From positions 186,001 to 250,000 of the forward strand of contig NZ_JHXM01000002.1 of the NCBI RefSeq assembly GCF_000621725.1: DNA of 64,000 nucleotides, read 5' to 3'. The notes beneath the pieces are model-generated. The model had not been told where the DNA came from, made no database searches, and saw only the letters and a list, made by a program, of their open reading frames with translations. This stretch comes from Xylanibacter brevis ATCC 19188 (GTDB lineage: Bacteria > Bacteroidota > Bacteroidia > Bacteroidales > Bacteroidaceae). Below, one piece after another: positions 8,201 to 17,538 of the stretch (positions are counted from its first letter, which is position 1; each line of letters begins with the position of its first letter). Position numbers and translations under genes: made by a program.

Positions 8201-10696
8201 GGTGTAGATGATGTGCACATCTTTGGCAGAAGAGCCTATCTGGAGTGTGACGGGCGTGCCGTCATTCGGGAAGCGTTCGTCGGAGAGGTAGAACCAGTCG
8301 TCGGTCTCTTCTGCCGGCTTCGTATCGTTGAGTGAGAAGATGACGAACGACTTTTCAACGACCTCATCTTCGTATTCAGCCTTGAGTGTGTGCTTACCGC
8401 TCTTCAGGTGGGGCAGGTTGATAGCTGCACGGGTCTCTATGGTTCTCCATTTTCCGCCATCCAACTGGTAGCGAACCTTGCGTATGAGGTCGTTGCCAGC
8501 AGCATTTCTGAGGTGTAATGTGGGCAGTGTCATCATCTCGGCCAGCATCTTGTCTTCCACGTCAATGCTCAGTGCAGTCTTGCGATTGCCAAGAGGAACC
8601 GTGAGTTCGCCGTGGCGTGTCTCGCCAGCCATGTCTGTGACGTTGGCAGTCACAATGAAGTTGCAGAAGAAAGGATGCTCGGTTTCGGGCATCGTCAGTG
8701 GTAGCTTGACCTCGAACTGGCCGTTGGCATCGGTCGTGGCCTTGCCCGTGGCGATGGTCTCGTCTTGCAGTTGGTTGCCAAACCACAGGGTGTCCCAATA
8801 GCGCATGTTGGCAAACCACCACCAGGCACGACGGCGCTCTACGCGATAGGTCACCTTGGCGTTTTGAACAGGTATGCCGGCATAGTTCTTGGCCGATGCG
8901 TTGATGGTAAGTGTATCGCCAGCTTTGTAGTCTTGCTCCACCTTGGGAAACTCGACCAGGAACGTGGGGCGCTTGTATTCTTCCACGCGGAAGTAATGGT
9001 TCTTGCCGTCAACACGCAAGTGATAATGACCTGTCATGCCCTTGGTGGGCAGGGCAAATTCGGTGCTGACGGTGCCAAACGAATCGGTGAGAAGTTGTTT
9101 CTCCTCCAAAAGGGTGCTGTTGGCATCATATAAAGAGGCTGTGAGCTTTTTGCCGCTTAGCACACGGTGGGCATTGTCTTTAGTGGTGAGATAGGCAATG
9201 GCAGCCATGTGAACTTTCTGACCAGGACGATAGATGGCCCGGTCGGTCATGATCTCGACAAAGTTGATGTCGCGTGTTTCTTTCTTGGAGGAATAAAGAC
9301 GGTAGGAGTAAGAACTTGGAAAGAATGGGTCGTCCTTAGTCGAAGCATATGCTTCTGCGCGCTGATCGTCCTTGAACTGATAGAAACATTCACCCTTTGC
9401 GCCAGTGGTGAGTGTGGTGACCTTGTCGTTTATAGTCAGACGGACAGAAGCACCAGCTATGGGTTGGCCCGTGGTGGCGTTGACAACCACATAGCGCGTG
9501 TAGTTGTTGGGCTGGCTTTGCGAAAGCAAACGGACGTTGCTGACGAAGTAGAGGAATCGTGCGGTAGATGTGGTGGGACGCGATGAAAACTCAAGCAGAT
9601 AGATGCCTGCCGGCAGACCAGGAAGTGTGAGGGAGTCGTTAAGTAGCTCGTATTCTTTCCAGTCTGAATACAGACGCTTACAACTGAAAGGTGTTGTGGT
9701 GAGAAGTGGCTTAAGCTTCTCATAGTCACCGACATTGTTGGGATTCAACGTGATGTTTCCATCGGCTTTCACCTTGTAGATCTGCATCGACAGCTGGTTG
9801 ATGCCTCTCAGATTTTGGATGGCAATCTTCTGCTCACGGTCAGGGATGGTGATGTGCTTGTCGATACTGACAGAGAACCGTTCCTGGACCAGTCGCATGC
9901 GGGCATTGCGCAATTCGTTCATGCGTGGCCAATTGCCCCAGCGCTGCAGCGCATTGTCGATGAAGGCGATGCGCTCGGCGACATCGGCATACGACATCTT
10001 CTCATAGCGGCTGATGGCTGCTTCGCCACAAACGTCCAGGTCGCCATAGCAGGTCATGAGCGAGTCGAGCTGCCGGGGGGTGGCGTCAACGATGGCCGTG
10101 AGAAGCTGTGCCTCGCGGTTGGACGTGGTCAGATAGTATTTGTGAAGTTTCTTGGTCTGACCGGTTTCGTAGCCAATGATACTCAGCAGGTCGTCGTTGA
10201 AGAAATGGCTATCTTTCCCTTTGATGACAAAAGGCGTATAGTCTGTTGTCTTTGTGGCGGCTAAAACGTCTGGGTGGGAAAGCGCCTTCTTGCGATAGCT
10301 CGCGGCTTGTTGTCTGGCATCGTCGAAAGACTGCGCATTGTTTTCATATATCGTTGTGAGTACAGCATCATAGACGGCTTGAAGCGCCCACTTGCCTTCT
10401 GCCTTCTGCTCGCGTAGCTCCAAGCGTTCAACGGCAGACTTCAGTGAGTCAACAGAGATGGTGGTGATGGCTTTGGCTTCTGAAAGTTCGGCTTTCAGCA
10501 GTTGGCCGTAGTTCTTTTCTTTCTCTGCTTTATGGGCAATCTTTTTAAGAATGGTGATCTGTGTGCGAGGCAAATCTTTTTCTTCAGCATCGTAGGCCTG
10601 TTTCCAAAGATTAGCATAGGTCAATTTGGATTGACCATACAATAAGGTGGTTGATGCCATCAGCAGGATGGCTGTAATCATTATATACTTCTTCAT
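5270..10696 (-). CDS. Bacterial alpha-2-macroglobulin family protein without thioester motif
   Basis: A 1808-residue exported protein with an N-terminal signal peptide (MKKYIMITAILLMASTTLLYG). It has a helical N-terminal region, then repeated macroglobulin (MG) domains including the MG2-like segment around TDRAIYRPGQKVHMAA, a central bait-like stretch, the conserved ETAFFYPQLLADADG...FTLPESLTSWRF block, and a C-terminal alpha/alpha thioester-like domain with a final receptor-binding-like domain (GTYETGALTAGCAYAPEF). Bacterial A2M proteins trap proteases in the periplasm, usually with a penicillin-binding partner. Where the thioester CxEQ should lie, this protein reads QCAICQ (C1296, C1299), so covalent trapping is probably lost. 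No pbpC is nearby; the partner here is the overlapping DUF1573 gene. Confidence 0.9.
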   Translation of the reverse strand: MKKYIMITAILLMASTTLLYGQSKLTYANLWKQAYDAEEKDLPRTQITILKKIAHKAEKEKNYGQLLKAELSEAKAITTISVDSLKSAVERLELREQKAEGKWALQAVYDAVLTTIYENNAQSFDDARQQAASYRKKALSHPDVLAATKTTDYTPFVIKGKDSHFFNDDLLSIIGYETGQTKKLHKYYLTTSNREAQLLTAIVDATPRQLDSLMTCYGDLDVCGEAAISRYEKMSYADVAERIAFIDNALQRWGNWPRMNELRNARMRLVQERFSVSIDKHITIPDREQKIAIQNLRGINQLSMQIYKVKADGNITLNPNNVGDYEKLKPLLTTTPFSCKRLYSDWKEYELLNDSLTLPGLPAGIYLLEFSSRPTTSTARFLYFVSNVRLLSQSQPNNYTRYVVVNATTGQPIAGASVRLTINDKVTTLTTGAKGECFYQFKDDQRAEAYASTKDDPFFPSSYSYRLYSSKKETRDINFVEIMTDRAIYRPGQKVHMAAIAYLTTKDNAHRVLSGKKLTASLYDANSTLLEEKQLLTDSFGTVSTEFALPTKGMTGHYHLRVDGKNHYFRVEEYKRPTFLVEFPKVEQDYKAGDTLTINASAKNYAGIPVQNAKVTYRVERRRAWWWFANMRYWDTLWFGNQLQDETIATGKATTDANGQFEVKLPLTMPETEHPFFCNFIVTANVTDMAGETRHGELTVPLGNRKTALSIDVEDKMLAEMMTLPTLHLRNAAGNDLIRKVRYQLDGGKWRTIETRAAINLPHLKSGKHTLKAEYEDEVVEKSFVIFSLNDTKPAEETDDWFYLSDERFPNDGTPVTLQIGSSAKDVHIIYTIAAGDAIIEQGSVDKSNELINRKLTYKPTYGDGLSLSYAWAKEGRVYTHSFTILRPMEDKKLKLHWETFRDRLTPGQQEEWTLKVDPVAAGGTQLMATLFDKSLDQLTKHEWGFEPFTSFSVPFLSWNYKEGYNAQRFATRKLTLLKVEDLKLSHFDSSCYPSMWYPHATTVTRRGLNLAEVPVKRTNADSEVYECLEASDAPIGSFGNVITTGSAGLKKNTANNAQSAQATSATPQVSMRENLQETAFFYPQLLADADGRISMKFTLPESLTSWRFIGLAHTKDMKYGLLEGEAVAKKDVMIQPNLPRFIRMGDEATISARIFNTSDHAVEGTARLELLDPETMQVLHADSRTTLVTANSTFAVTFPYVCRNQSQGLVVAKLSFAGEGFSDGEQHYLPILSDKEQMTVTIPFTQTVPGTKTIDLAAMIPADATHPRLTFEYTNNPAWLMIQALPTVAHANDQCAICQAAALYSNTVGRHILEQNPQAKHLIEAWKQETTDKTSLMSALEKNEELKDLLLSETPWMADARHETEQKRQLSDFFDNSLMNARIASATRQLDMLQQFDGSWSWWPGMSGSFFITVEVCEMLVRLNQMAGEQEDVKKMLKASFSFMDQEIIKMVKEMKQDEKKGHRQSFPSYKALQYLYMSKLSGRTLSAKVSEAQSYLKKLLKKDIKHQTIYERALTAIILESPAYLKSIKEHTVYKEDMGRYFDTPRATYSWRDYRIPSQVAVIEALQRLTPADTTTIDEMRRWLLQQKRTQAWDTPINSVNAIYAFLGQQSSQTLQGNQRSQTVLKVDNQLIDMPKATAGLGYVKSTQDYQGAKTFTAEKATTGTSWGAVYAQFLQPAASIQSEGSEISVKREIIADQPLKVGNRVKVRIIIKTERDLDFVEVIDKRAACMEPVNQLSGYRNGYYCAPKDNATYYYFDRLAKGKRVIETEYYIDRPGTYETGALTAGCAYAPEFRGQTASETIIVK
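7076..7138. repeat. 18-bp perfect inverted repeat with internal direct copy, inside the A2M gene
   Basis: ACTTTGGTTACGGCAAAC at 7076-7093 is the exact reverse complement of 7121-7138, with a 27-base spacer. The core GTTACGGCAAA also recurs directly at 7104-7114. Three copies of an 11-mer within 60 bases of coding DNA is unlikely to be chance. The encoded protein (around residues 1185-1207) stays in frame. Confidence 0.75.
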
Positions 10697-10714
10697 TGGA
10701 GCTCACATTTTGAG

Positions 10715-10722
10715 CAAAGTTA
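10715..10722 (-). promoter_or_regulatory. Bacteroidetes -7 element for the A2M operon
   Basis: On the minus strand this reads TAACTTTG, an exact TAnnTTTG match, 19 bases upstream of the A2M start at 10696. No clear -33 element is visible. It would drive the five-gene run down to position 1. Confidence 0.6.
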
Positions 10723-10820
10723 CAAATAAATATTGATACACGGGGGGAATGTAGCGTTAAAAAAAGAAAGTTTAACGAAATAAGACGAGTGCTTGGCTGC
10801 TGAGGGCGCTTGTCTGGTGG

Positions 10821-10833
10821 TGACAAATTGTCA
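10821..10833. promoter_or_regulatory. Palindrome upstream of clpB, candidate heat-shock operator
   Basis: TGACAAATTGTCA is a perfect 6-1-6 inverted repeat lying about 93 bases upstream of the clpB start. It is followed by two more TTGTC-like half-sites at 10840-10853. There is no CIRCE element. The role as a repressor site is inferred only from position and symmetry. Confidence 0.45.
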
Positions 10834-10925
10834 TACCTGATTGTCGTTTTGTCTGTGTTTGGGCTTGGGCATACAGTTTGAGGAACTTGGGTAGAACGAA
10901 TTAAATAATTGGAAAGGAGAATATT

Positions 10926-13433
10926 ATGACATTTGAAAAGTTTACAATCAAAGCGCAGGAGACTATTCAGCAGGCTGTGAACATAGCTCGCAAGAACAGT
11001 CAACAGTCCATTGAGCCTGTTCACTTGTTGAAGGCTCTGATGGATAAGGCGCAAGACATCACCAACTTCGTGTTCCAGAAGTTGGGTATCAATGTGCAGC
11101 AGTTAGACGTGCTGGTTTCGCAAGAGCTCCAGCACCTGGCACGCGTGCAGGGCGGGGAGCCCTATTTGTCGAACGACAGCCAGAAGGTTTTGCAGAAGGC
11201 GGAAGATTTTTCTAAAGAGATGGGCGACGAGTATGTGTCTTGTGAACCCATTCTTTTGGCACTGCTTGTAGTTAACTCAACGGTGAGTCGTATGCTGAAA
11301 GATACCGGTGCTAACGAGAAAGACATGCGTCAGGCCATTCTGGAACTGCGTCGTGGACAGAAGGTGCAAAGCCAGAGTGCAGATGACAACTATCAGTCGT
11401 TGGAGAAGTACGCCAAGAACCTGGTGGACCTGGCCCGTGCAGGAAAGCTCGACCCAGTGATTGGTCGTGATGATGAAATCCGTCGTGTGCTGCAGATCCT
11501 CTCACGTCGTACGAAGAATAATCCTATTTTAATAGGTGAACCTGGTACGGGTAAAACGGCTATTGTGGAAGGACTGGCTCAGCGTATCGTACGTGGTGAC
11601 GTGCCAGAGAACTTGAAAGATAAGCAGCTCTTCTCGCTTGACATGGGTGCTCTGGTGGCTGGCGCGAAGTATAAGGGTGAGTTCGAGGAACGCCTGAAGA
11701 GTGTTGTCAACGAAGTCACGGCTTCTGAGGGCCGCATCATCCTGTTTATCGATGAGATACACACCTTGGTAGGTGCAGGAAAGGGTGAAGGCGCTATGGA
11801 TGCTGCTAACATTCTGAAACCTGCGTTGGCACGAGGTGAACTGCGTTCTATCGGTGCTACGACGCTCAATGAGTATCAGAAGTATTTTGAGAAGGACAAA
11901 GCGCTGGAGCGTCGTTTCCAGACGGTGATGGTGGATGAGCCGGATGAACTCTCGGCCATCTCTATTCTGCGTGGTCTGAAAGAGCGCTACGAGAATCATC
12001 ACAAGGTGAGAATACAGGATGATGCTTGTATTGCAGCCGTACAACTGTCGGAACGCTATATCACAGAGCGTTTCCTGCCGGATAAGGCTATCGACTTGAT
12101 GGATGAGGCTGCTGCCAAGTTGCGTATGGAGCGCGACTCGGTGCCTGAGGAACTGGACGAGATTATGCGTCGTTTGGCTCAGTTGGAGATAGAGCGGGAA
12201 GCAATCAAACGTGAGGGTGATCAGCCTAAGATCGCTCAGTTGGATAAAGAGATTGCAGAACTGAAAGAGCAAGAGACGCAATTCCGTGCCAAGTGGGAAG
12301 GCGAACGCCAACTTATTAATAAGATCCAACAGGATAAACAGGAAATGGAGAACCTGAAGTTGGAGGCTGAGCGTGCTGAGCGCGAGGGCGATTATGGTAA
12401 GGTGGCAGAGATCCGCTATTCGAAACTGAAGGTTCTGGAGGATGATATCAAGGCTATTCAAAATCAGCTGTCCAGCGCACAAGGCGGCAACTCGCTGGTG
12501 CGTGAAGAGGTTACGGCCGATGATATAGCTGAGGTGGTGAGCCGTTGGACGGGCATCCCCGTGACCCGCATGATGCAGAGCGAACGCGAGAAACTATTGC
12601 ATCTGGAAGAGGAACTGCATAAGCGTGTGATTGGTCAGGAGGAGGCTATCACGGCCGTGAGTGATGCTGTGCGTCGTTCACGTGCAGGACTGCAAGATCC
12701 CAAGCGACCGATTGCTTCATTCATCTTCCTTGGTACCACGGGTGTTGGTAAGACGGAGCTGGCAAAGGCACTGGCAGAATACCTGTTCAATGATGAGACG
12801 ATGATGACGCGTATCGACATGTCTGAGTATCAGGAGAAACATACGGTCAGCCGACTCATTGGTGCGCCTCCGGGATATATCGGTTATGATGAGGGTGGAC
12901 AACTGACGGAGGCAGTGCGTCGCAAGCCTTATAGCGTGGTACTCTTCGACGAGATAGAGAAGGCACATCCCGATGTGTTCAACATCTTGTTGCAGGTGCT
13001 GGACGACGGTCGTCTGACTGATAACAAGGGACGTACGGCCGATTTCAAGAACACCATTATCATAATGACAAGTAATGCTTCGCGCGAGCAGCTCCGACTG
13101 AACATGCGTCCCGAGTTCCTGAATCGTATTGACGAGATCATCACCTTCCAGCAGTTGTCGAAAGAAGAGATAGCTCAGGTGGTTCGTCTGCAACTAGGAC
13201 GTGTACAGAAGATGTTGGAGCCACAAGGTTTCCAGTTGCAAGTCAGCGATCATGCTGTGGCATGGCTGGCGGAAGAGGGCTATGATCCCGACTTTGGAGC
13301 ACGACCCGTGAAGCGAGCTATCCAACAGTATCTGCTCAACGACCTGTCGAAGAAGATTCTGGCAGAGGAAATAGACCGAGAAAAACCGATTGTGGTCGAT
13401 GAGTTTGGAGATGGATTGGTGTTCCATAACTAA
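10926..13433 (+). CDS. clpB: ATP-dependent disaggregase ClpB (shortened AAA2 segment)
   Basis: Hsp100 chaperone that, with DnaK, pulls polypeptides out of aggregates in the cytoplasm. Order of parts: Clp N-domain (residues 1-145), AAA1 with Walker A GEPGTGKT near 204 and [13 protein letters not shown], the ClpB coiled-coil middle domain (about 395-525), AAA2 with Walker A GTTGVGKT near 603, and the C-terminal D2-small domain. The ATG at 10926 follows AAAGGAGA, a good ribosome site for this phylum. At 835 residues it is roughly 27 shorter than related ClpB proteins as I remember them: between the sensor-1 MTSN and RPEFLNR only about ten residues remain. The reading frame is intact, so the protein may still be functional. 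Confidence 0.95.
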   Translation: MTFEKFTIKAQETIQQAVNIARKNSQQSIEPVHLLKALMDKAQDITNFVFQKLGINVQQLDVLVSQELQHLARVQGGEPYLSNDSQKVLQKAEDFSKEMGDEYVSCEPILLALLVVNSTVSRMLKDTGANEKDMRQAILELRRGQKVQSQSADDNYQSLEKYAKNLVDLARAGKLDPVIGRDDEIRRVLQILSRRTKNNPILIGEPGTGKTAIVEGLAQRIVRGDVPENLKDKQLFSLDMGALVAGAKYKGEFEERLKSVVNEVTASEGRIILFIDEIHTLVGAGKGEGAMDAANILKPALARGELRSIGATTLNEYQKYFEKDKALERRFQTVMVDEPDELSAISILRGLKERYENHHKVRIQDDACIAAVQLSERYITERFLPDKAIDLMDEAAAKLRMERDSVPEELDEIMRRLAQLEIEREAIKREGDQPKIAQLDKEIAELKEQETQFRAKWEGERQLINKIQQDKQEMENLKLEAERAEREGDYGKVAEIRYSKLKVLEDDIKAIQNQLSSAQGGNSLVREEVTADDIAEVVSRWTGIPVTRMMQSEREKLLHLEEELHKRVIGQEEAITAVSDAVRRSRAGLQDPKRPIASFIFLGTTGVGKTELAKALAEYLFNDETMMTRIDMSEYQEKHTVSRLIGAPPGYIGYDEGGQLTEAVRRKPYSVVLFDEIEKAHPDVFNILLQVLDDGRLTDNKGRTADFKNTIIIMTSNASREQLRLNMRPEFLNRIDEIITFQQLSKEEIAQVVRLQLGRVQKMLEPQGFQLQVSDHAVAWLAEEGYDPDFGARPVKRAIQQYLLNDLSKKILAEEIDREKPIVVDEFGDGLVFHN

Positions 13434-13473
13434 AAAAAGACGTTTGGTTTTCTGAAAAAAGTAAAAAAGAACA

Positions 13474-13495
13474 CTTTCCGTGACGGAAAAGTTTT
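13474..13495 (+). terminator. Candidate terminator after clpB
   Basis: CTTTCCG and CGGAAAAG form a short stem around a TGA loop, with one bulged base, followed by TTTT. It is weak, and its T-run overlaps the -33 element of the next gene. Confidence 0.4.
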
Positions 13496-13523
13496 GCGCA
13501 AAGCAAATTAATTGCTAACTTTG
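13493..13523 (+). promoter_or_regulatory. Promoter of the DUF5686 gene
   Basis: TTTG at 13493-13496 and TAACTTTG at 13516-13523 are separated by 19 bases, an excellent match to the Bacteroidetes housekeeping promoter. The start codon at 13533 is only ten bases on, so the mRNA leader is very short. Confidence 0.75.
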
Positions 13524-13532
13524 CCGCATCAT

Positions 13533-16151
13533 ATGAGAAGGATAACACAAAGATTAAGAATGTCAGCCATCTTGCTAATACTGCTGATGCTGATGGTAGC
13601 TGTTGAAGCACAGGCTCAGATTACGGGACACGTAATAGATGCCGGTAATGGTAAGCCTGTTTCAATGGCTAGCATCATTTATCGCAGCAACAAGGTGGCT
13701 GTTCGCGCTGATAGCTTAGGATATTTTAAGATTGAACGTCATCATGGATGGCGATTGACGGTCAGCGCTGTTGGCTATAGCCCCAAGGTGATAAATATAG
13801 ATAATAAGACGCCTGCGAATCTGATTGTTCGTTTGAAGCCTAACTCGAAGGTGCTTGAGGAAGTGAAGGTCAGTTCGAAGAAAAGATCGAAGTACAGTCG
13901 TAAGAACAACCCTGCTGTAGAACTGATGAAGAAAGTGATTGCCGCAAGGAAGAAGACCGATCTGAAGAATCATGACTATTATCAGTATAACAACTATCAG
14001 AAGATTATGTTCGGACTGAACGATCTGAAGTTGGATACCCTCGAGTCGAAACTGTTTCAGCGTCACCCCTGGTTGCTTAATCAGGTGGAGGTGAGCTCCT
14101 ATAACAATAAGCTCATATTGCCACTGTCGGTAGAAGAAAAGGTAACGCAGGAGATCTATCGTCGCGACCCGCATACAGAGAAAAGTATCATCAAAGGTGA
14201 GACGTCAACGGGTGTCAACGACCTTTTCCAGACGGGCGATATTATCAATCAGGTAATGGCCGAATGTTTTACGGATATCGACATCTACGAGGATGATATC
14301 CGTCTGTTCCAATATCCGTTTACCAGTCCTATCGGAAAAGACGCTATAGCATTTTATCGTTATTATATCTCGGATACTACGATGGTAGGCACTGATCGTT
14401 GTATCATGCTTGACTTTACCCCCAACAATCAGCAGGACTTTGGTTTTCGTGGTCGTTTGTATGTGCTTGATGACTCCAGTTATCAAGTGAAGCGTTGCGA
14501 GCTGACCATTCCGAAGACTACCAGTGTGAACTGGGTGGAGAACATGCAGAGCATTCAGGAATACACCAAGCAACCTAATGGCGACTGGGTCCTGACGGTA
14601 GATGACATGATGGTGGAACTCTATCTCTCTAAGCTATTGTCGAAGTTCATTGTGGTGCGTACGACACGCCATAGTGACTATGATTTCACAGAGGTGCCGC
14701 GCCAGTTGTTGAGAGGTAAGAAGAAAGTGCTAAAGGATGCCTATGCCGAGATGCAAGATGATGATTTCTGGGCTAAATATCGCCAGGTAGAACTGACAAA
14801 GAGTGAAAGCTCAATGGATAGTTTTGTGAAGAACCTGCAGCAGATCAAAGGATTCAAGTATGCCATCTTTGCTTTGAGAGCTCTTGTAGAGAACTTCGTA
14901 GATACAGGCACTAAGGACCATCCATCGAAAGTGGATATCGGACCTATCAATACGATCGTTTCCCAGAATTTCTTTGATAAGTGGCGCTTGCGTGCTTCGG
15001 CCCAGACAACGGCAAACCTGCATCCGCATCTGTTCTTGAAAGGCTATTATGCCCGTGGTATGGAGTCGAATCAGAACTACTATGATGCACAGCTCACTTA
15101 TACGTTCAACCGTCCTGGCTATCTGCCTCGCGAGTTTCCGCGCAAGGCGATGTACTTCGAGTCCATGCGCGACGTGATGTTGGCCAGCGATAAGTTTATC
15201 CAGACCGATAAAGACAACCTGTTCACCTCACTGAAGTTTGCCGAGATGGACAAGATGTTCCTCTATAACAGACAGCAGCTTGGTATTGACTATGAGATGG
15301 AGTGGGGACTGAAGCTCTTTGGTAATGTAAAAACTGAAAAGCTACAGCCTATAGGCAATCTGTCGTTCACCAAGCTTGAGGCTATTAGTGATCATAATAC
15401 GCAGTACTTTAAGCAGCCAAAGATGACCGGCTTAGGCCCTCAGTCTATGCGCTATACCGAAGCTACTGTGGGATTCCGACTGGCTCCTGGCGAGACCTTC
15501 ATCAATACCAAACAGCACCGTTGGCCGCTCTCACTTGACGCGCCAGTGTTCCGCTTGCAGCATACCATGGGCTTCGATGGCGTGCTGGGTGGACAGTATC
15601 GTTATAACTTCACTGAGGGTGAGTTCTACAAACGCTTCTGGCTGCCCATGAACTGGGGTAAGTTTGGCGTCAGAACCAAGTTTGGTGCCCAGTGGAATCA
15701 GGTGCCTTATCCCTTGCTGATTATGCCTGTAGCTAACTTAGGCTATGTGCTCGAGGACGAGACTTTCAACCTGATTAATAATATGGAGTTCCTGAACGAC
15801 CGTTACATCTCTGTGATGGCCGACTGGGACCTTAACGGCAAACTGTTTAACCGCATTCCTTTCCTCAAGCGTCTGAAATGGCGCGAGTTTATCAGCGCTA
15901 AGATGTTGTGGGGAAGCTTGTCGGATAAAAACAATCCATTCTTGGCAGAGAACCAGTCGAGCGATGTCCTGATGATGTTCCCCGAGGGTAGTCATGTGAT
16001 GGATAAGAGCCGTCCTTACTGGGAGGTATCTGTAGGCATACACAACATTTTCAAACTCCTCCATGTGGAGTATATTCGACGACTCAGCTATAATGAGTTG
16101 CCCACCGCTCATAAGCAGATTGTGAAATTTACGTTTAGGGCGTCATTCTAA
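13533..16151 (+). CDS. DUF5686 / carboxypeptidase-regulatory-like outer membrane protein
   Basis: An 872-residue outer-membrane protein. After a hydrophobic signal segment ending near VEAQAQ, residues ~28-115 form a CarboxypepD_reg-like beta-sandwich (ITGHVIDAGNGKPVSMASII...LRL-type). The rest matches the DUF5686 family, a large predicted beta-barrel that ends in the aromatic strand VKFTFRASF. The function of the family is unknown; TonB-receptor-like surface or assembly roles have been suggested from its architecture. I place the start at the ATG at 13533 rather than the in-frame TTG at 13512, because 13512 lies inside the promoter. It is followed 48 bases later by inositol-3-phosphate synthase, possibly cotranscribed. 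Confidence 0.88.
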   Translation: MRRITQRLRMSAILLILLMLMVAVEAQAQITGHVIDAGNGKPVSMASIIYRSNKVAVRADSLGYFKIERHHGWRLTVSAVGYSPKVINIDNKTPANLIVRLKPNSKVLEEVKVSSKKRSKYSRKNNPAVELMKKVIAARKKTDLKNHDYYQYNNYQKIMFGLNDLKLDTLESKLFQRHPWLLNQVEVSSYNNKLILPLSVEEKVTQEIYRRDPHTEKSIIKGETSTGVNDLFQTGDIINQVMAECFTDIDIYEDDIRLFQYPFTSPIGKDAIAFYRYYISDTTMVGTDRCIMLDFTPNNQQDFGFRGRLYVLDDSSYQVKRCELTIPKTTSVNWVENMQSIQEYTKQPNGDWVLTVDDMMVELYLSKLLSKFIVVRTTRHSDYDFTEVPRQLLRGKKKVLKDAYAEMQDDDFWAKYRQVELTKSESSMDSFVKNLQQIKGFKYAIFALRALVENFVDTGTKDHPSKVDIGPINTIVSQNFFDKWRLRASAQTTANLHPHLFLKGYYARGMESNQNYYDAQLTYTFNRPGYLPREFPRKAMYFESMRDVMLASDKFIQTDKDNLFTSLKFAEMDKMFLYNRQQLGIDYEMEWGLKLFGNVKTEKLQPIGNLSFTKLEAISDHNTQYFKQPKMTGLGPQSMRYTEATVGFRLAPGETFINTKQHRWPLSLDAPVFRLQHTMGFDGVLGGQYRYNFTEGEFYKRFWLPMNWGKFGVRTKFGAQWNQVPYPLLIMPVANLGYVLEDETFNLINNMEFLNDRYISVMADWDLNGKLFNRIPFLKRLKWREFISAKMLWGSLSDKNNPFLAENQSSDVLMMFPEGSHVMDKSRPYWEVSVGIHNIFKLLHVEYIRRLSYNELPTAHKQIVKFTFRASF

Positions 16152-16199
16152 GATAGATAATAGTAAGTAATGTTTATTTAACCAATACAAATTAAAACA

Positions 16200-17528
16200 A
16201 TGAAACAATCAACTGTAAAACCAGCCGAGGGTAAACTCGGCATCATGGTTGTGGGTAATGGTGCTGTCGCCACAACTTTCATGACTGGTGTTCTGATGGC
16301 TCGTAAAGGCCTGACTAAGCCCATTGGTTCTATGACGCAGTATGACAAGATGCGCGTGGGCCGTGGTGCTGATGCAAAGTACTTGAAGTATGATGAGATC
16401 GTGCCAATGGCCAAGCTCGATGATATTGTGTTTGGCTGTTGGGATGTCTATCCTCAGAATGCTTTCCAGAGTGCTATGTATTGCGAGGTGCTCAAGGAAA
16501 AGGACATCATGCCGGTACGTGAGGAACTGGAGAAGATCGTTCCCATGCCTGCCGCTTTCGACAAGAACTATGCTAAAAGACTTGATGGTGACAACGTGAA
16601 GGACTGCAAGACACGTTGGGAGATGGTAGAGCAGTTGCGTGAGGATATCCGCAACTTCAAGGCTGCCAACAACTGCGCACGTATCGTAGTGCTCTGGGCT
16701 GCTTCTACCGAGATCTATGTGCCCGTTTATGAGCCTGTACATGGTACACTTGAAGCACTCGAGAAGGCTATGAAGGCCGACGATCGCGAGCACGTGGCTC
16801 CCTCTATGTGTTATGCCTATGCTGCCCTTACCGAGGGTGCTCCCTTCATCATGGGTGCTCCCAACACCACTGTCGATATTCCTGCTATGTGGGAGTTGGC
16901 TGAAAAGACAAAGATGCCTATTGCCGGTAAGGACTTTAAGACAGGTCAGACATTGGTGAAGAGTGGCTTCTCGCCCATTATTGGCACACGTTGCCTGGGC
17001 TTGAATGGTTGGTTCTCTACCAATATCCTGGGCAACCGCGATGGTCTGGTGCTCGACGAGCCTGCTAACTTCCGTACGAAAGAGGTTTCCAAGTTGTCAA
17101 CCCTCGAGACCATCCTGCGTCCTGATTTGCAGCCCGACCTCTATGGTCATGGCAACGATGAGGACACACAGTATTATCATAAGGTGCGCATCAACTATTA
17201 TCCCCCTCGCAACGACAATAAGGAAGGATGGGATAATATTGATATCTTTGGCTGGATGGGCTATCCCATGCAGATCAAGATCAACTTCCTCTGCCGCGAC
17301 TCTATCTTGGCCGCACCACTCTGTCTGGACCTCTGTCTGCTGAGTGACTTGGCTGCTCGTGCCGGTCGTTATGGCATACAGCGCTTCCTCAGCTTCTTCC
17401 TGAAGAGCCCTATGCACGACTATACAAAAGGCGAGCTCCCCGTCAACCACCTCTATCAGCAATATACGATGCTGAAAAATGCCATCCGCGAAATGGGAGG
17501 CTACGAGGCTGACGAAGAGCTCGACTAA
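16200..17528 (+). CDS. Inositol-3-phosphate synthase
   Basis: Converts glucose 6-phosphate to myo-inositol 3-phosphate using bound NAD, in the cytoplasm. The 442-residue protein starts with a Rossmann motif VVGNGAVATTF (residues 16-26) and carries the family blocks MRVGRGADAK, GAPNTTVDIPAMWELAE, GKDFKTGQTLVKSGFSP and NGWFSTNILGNRDG. In Bacteroides the equivalent enzyme feeds a phosphatidylinositol and inositol-lipid pathway together with adjacent CDP-alcohol phosphotransferase and phosphatase genes. No such neighbours exist here, so the lipid genes would have to be elsewhere. A strong intrinsic terminator follows immediately. Confidence 0.93.
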   Translation: MKQSTVKPAEGKLGIMVVGNGAVATTFMTGVLMARKGLTKPIGSMTQYDKMRVGRGADAKYLKYDEIVPMAKLDDIVFGCWDVYPQNAFQSAMYCEVLKEKDIMPVREELEKIVPMPAAFDKNYAKRLDGDNVKDCKTRWEMVEQLREDIRNFKAANNCARIVVLWAASTEIYVPVYEPVHGTLEALEKAMKADDREHVAPSMCYAYAALTEGAPFIMGAPNTTVDIPAMWELAEKTKMPIAGKDFKTGQTLVKSGFSPIIGTRCLGLNGWFSTNILGNRDGLVLDEPANFRTKEVSKLSTLETILRPDLQPDLYGHGNDEDTQYYHKVRINYYPPRNDNKEGWDNIDIFGWMGYPMQIKINFLCRDSILAAPLCLDLCLLSDLAARAGRYGIQRFLSFFLKSPMHDYTKGELPVNHLYQQYTMLKNAIREMGGYEADEELD

Positions 17529-17538
17529 TATGGTTCTT

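Noticed and set aside
11529..12482. 317-codon open frame antisense to clpB
   Set aside because: Entirely inside clpB; composition mirrors the sense codons.
13512..13532. Upstream TTG start for the DUF5686 protein
   Set aside because: It falls inside the TAACTTTG promoter and adds residues ahead of the signal peptide; the ATG at 13533 is preferred.
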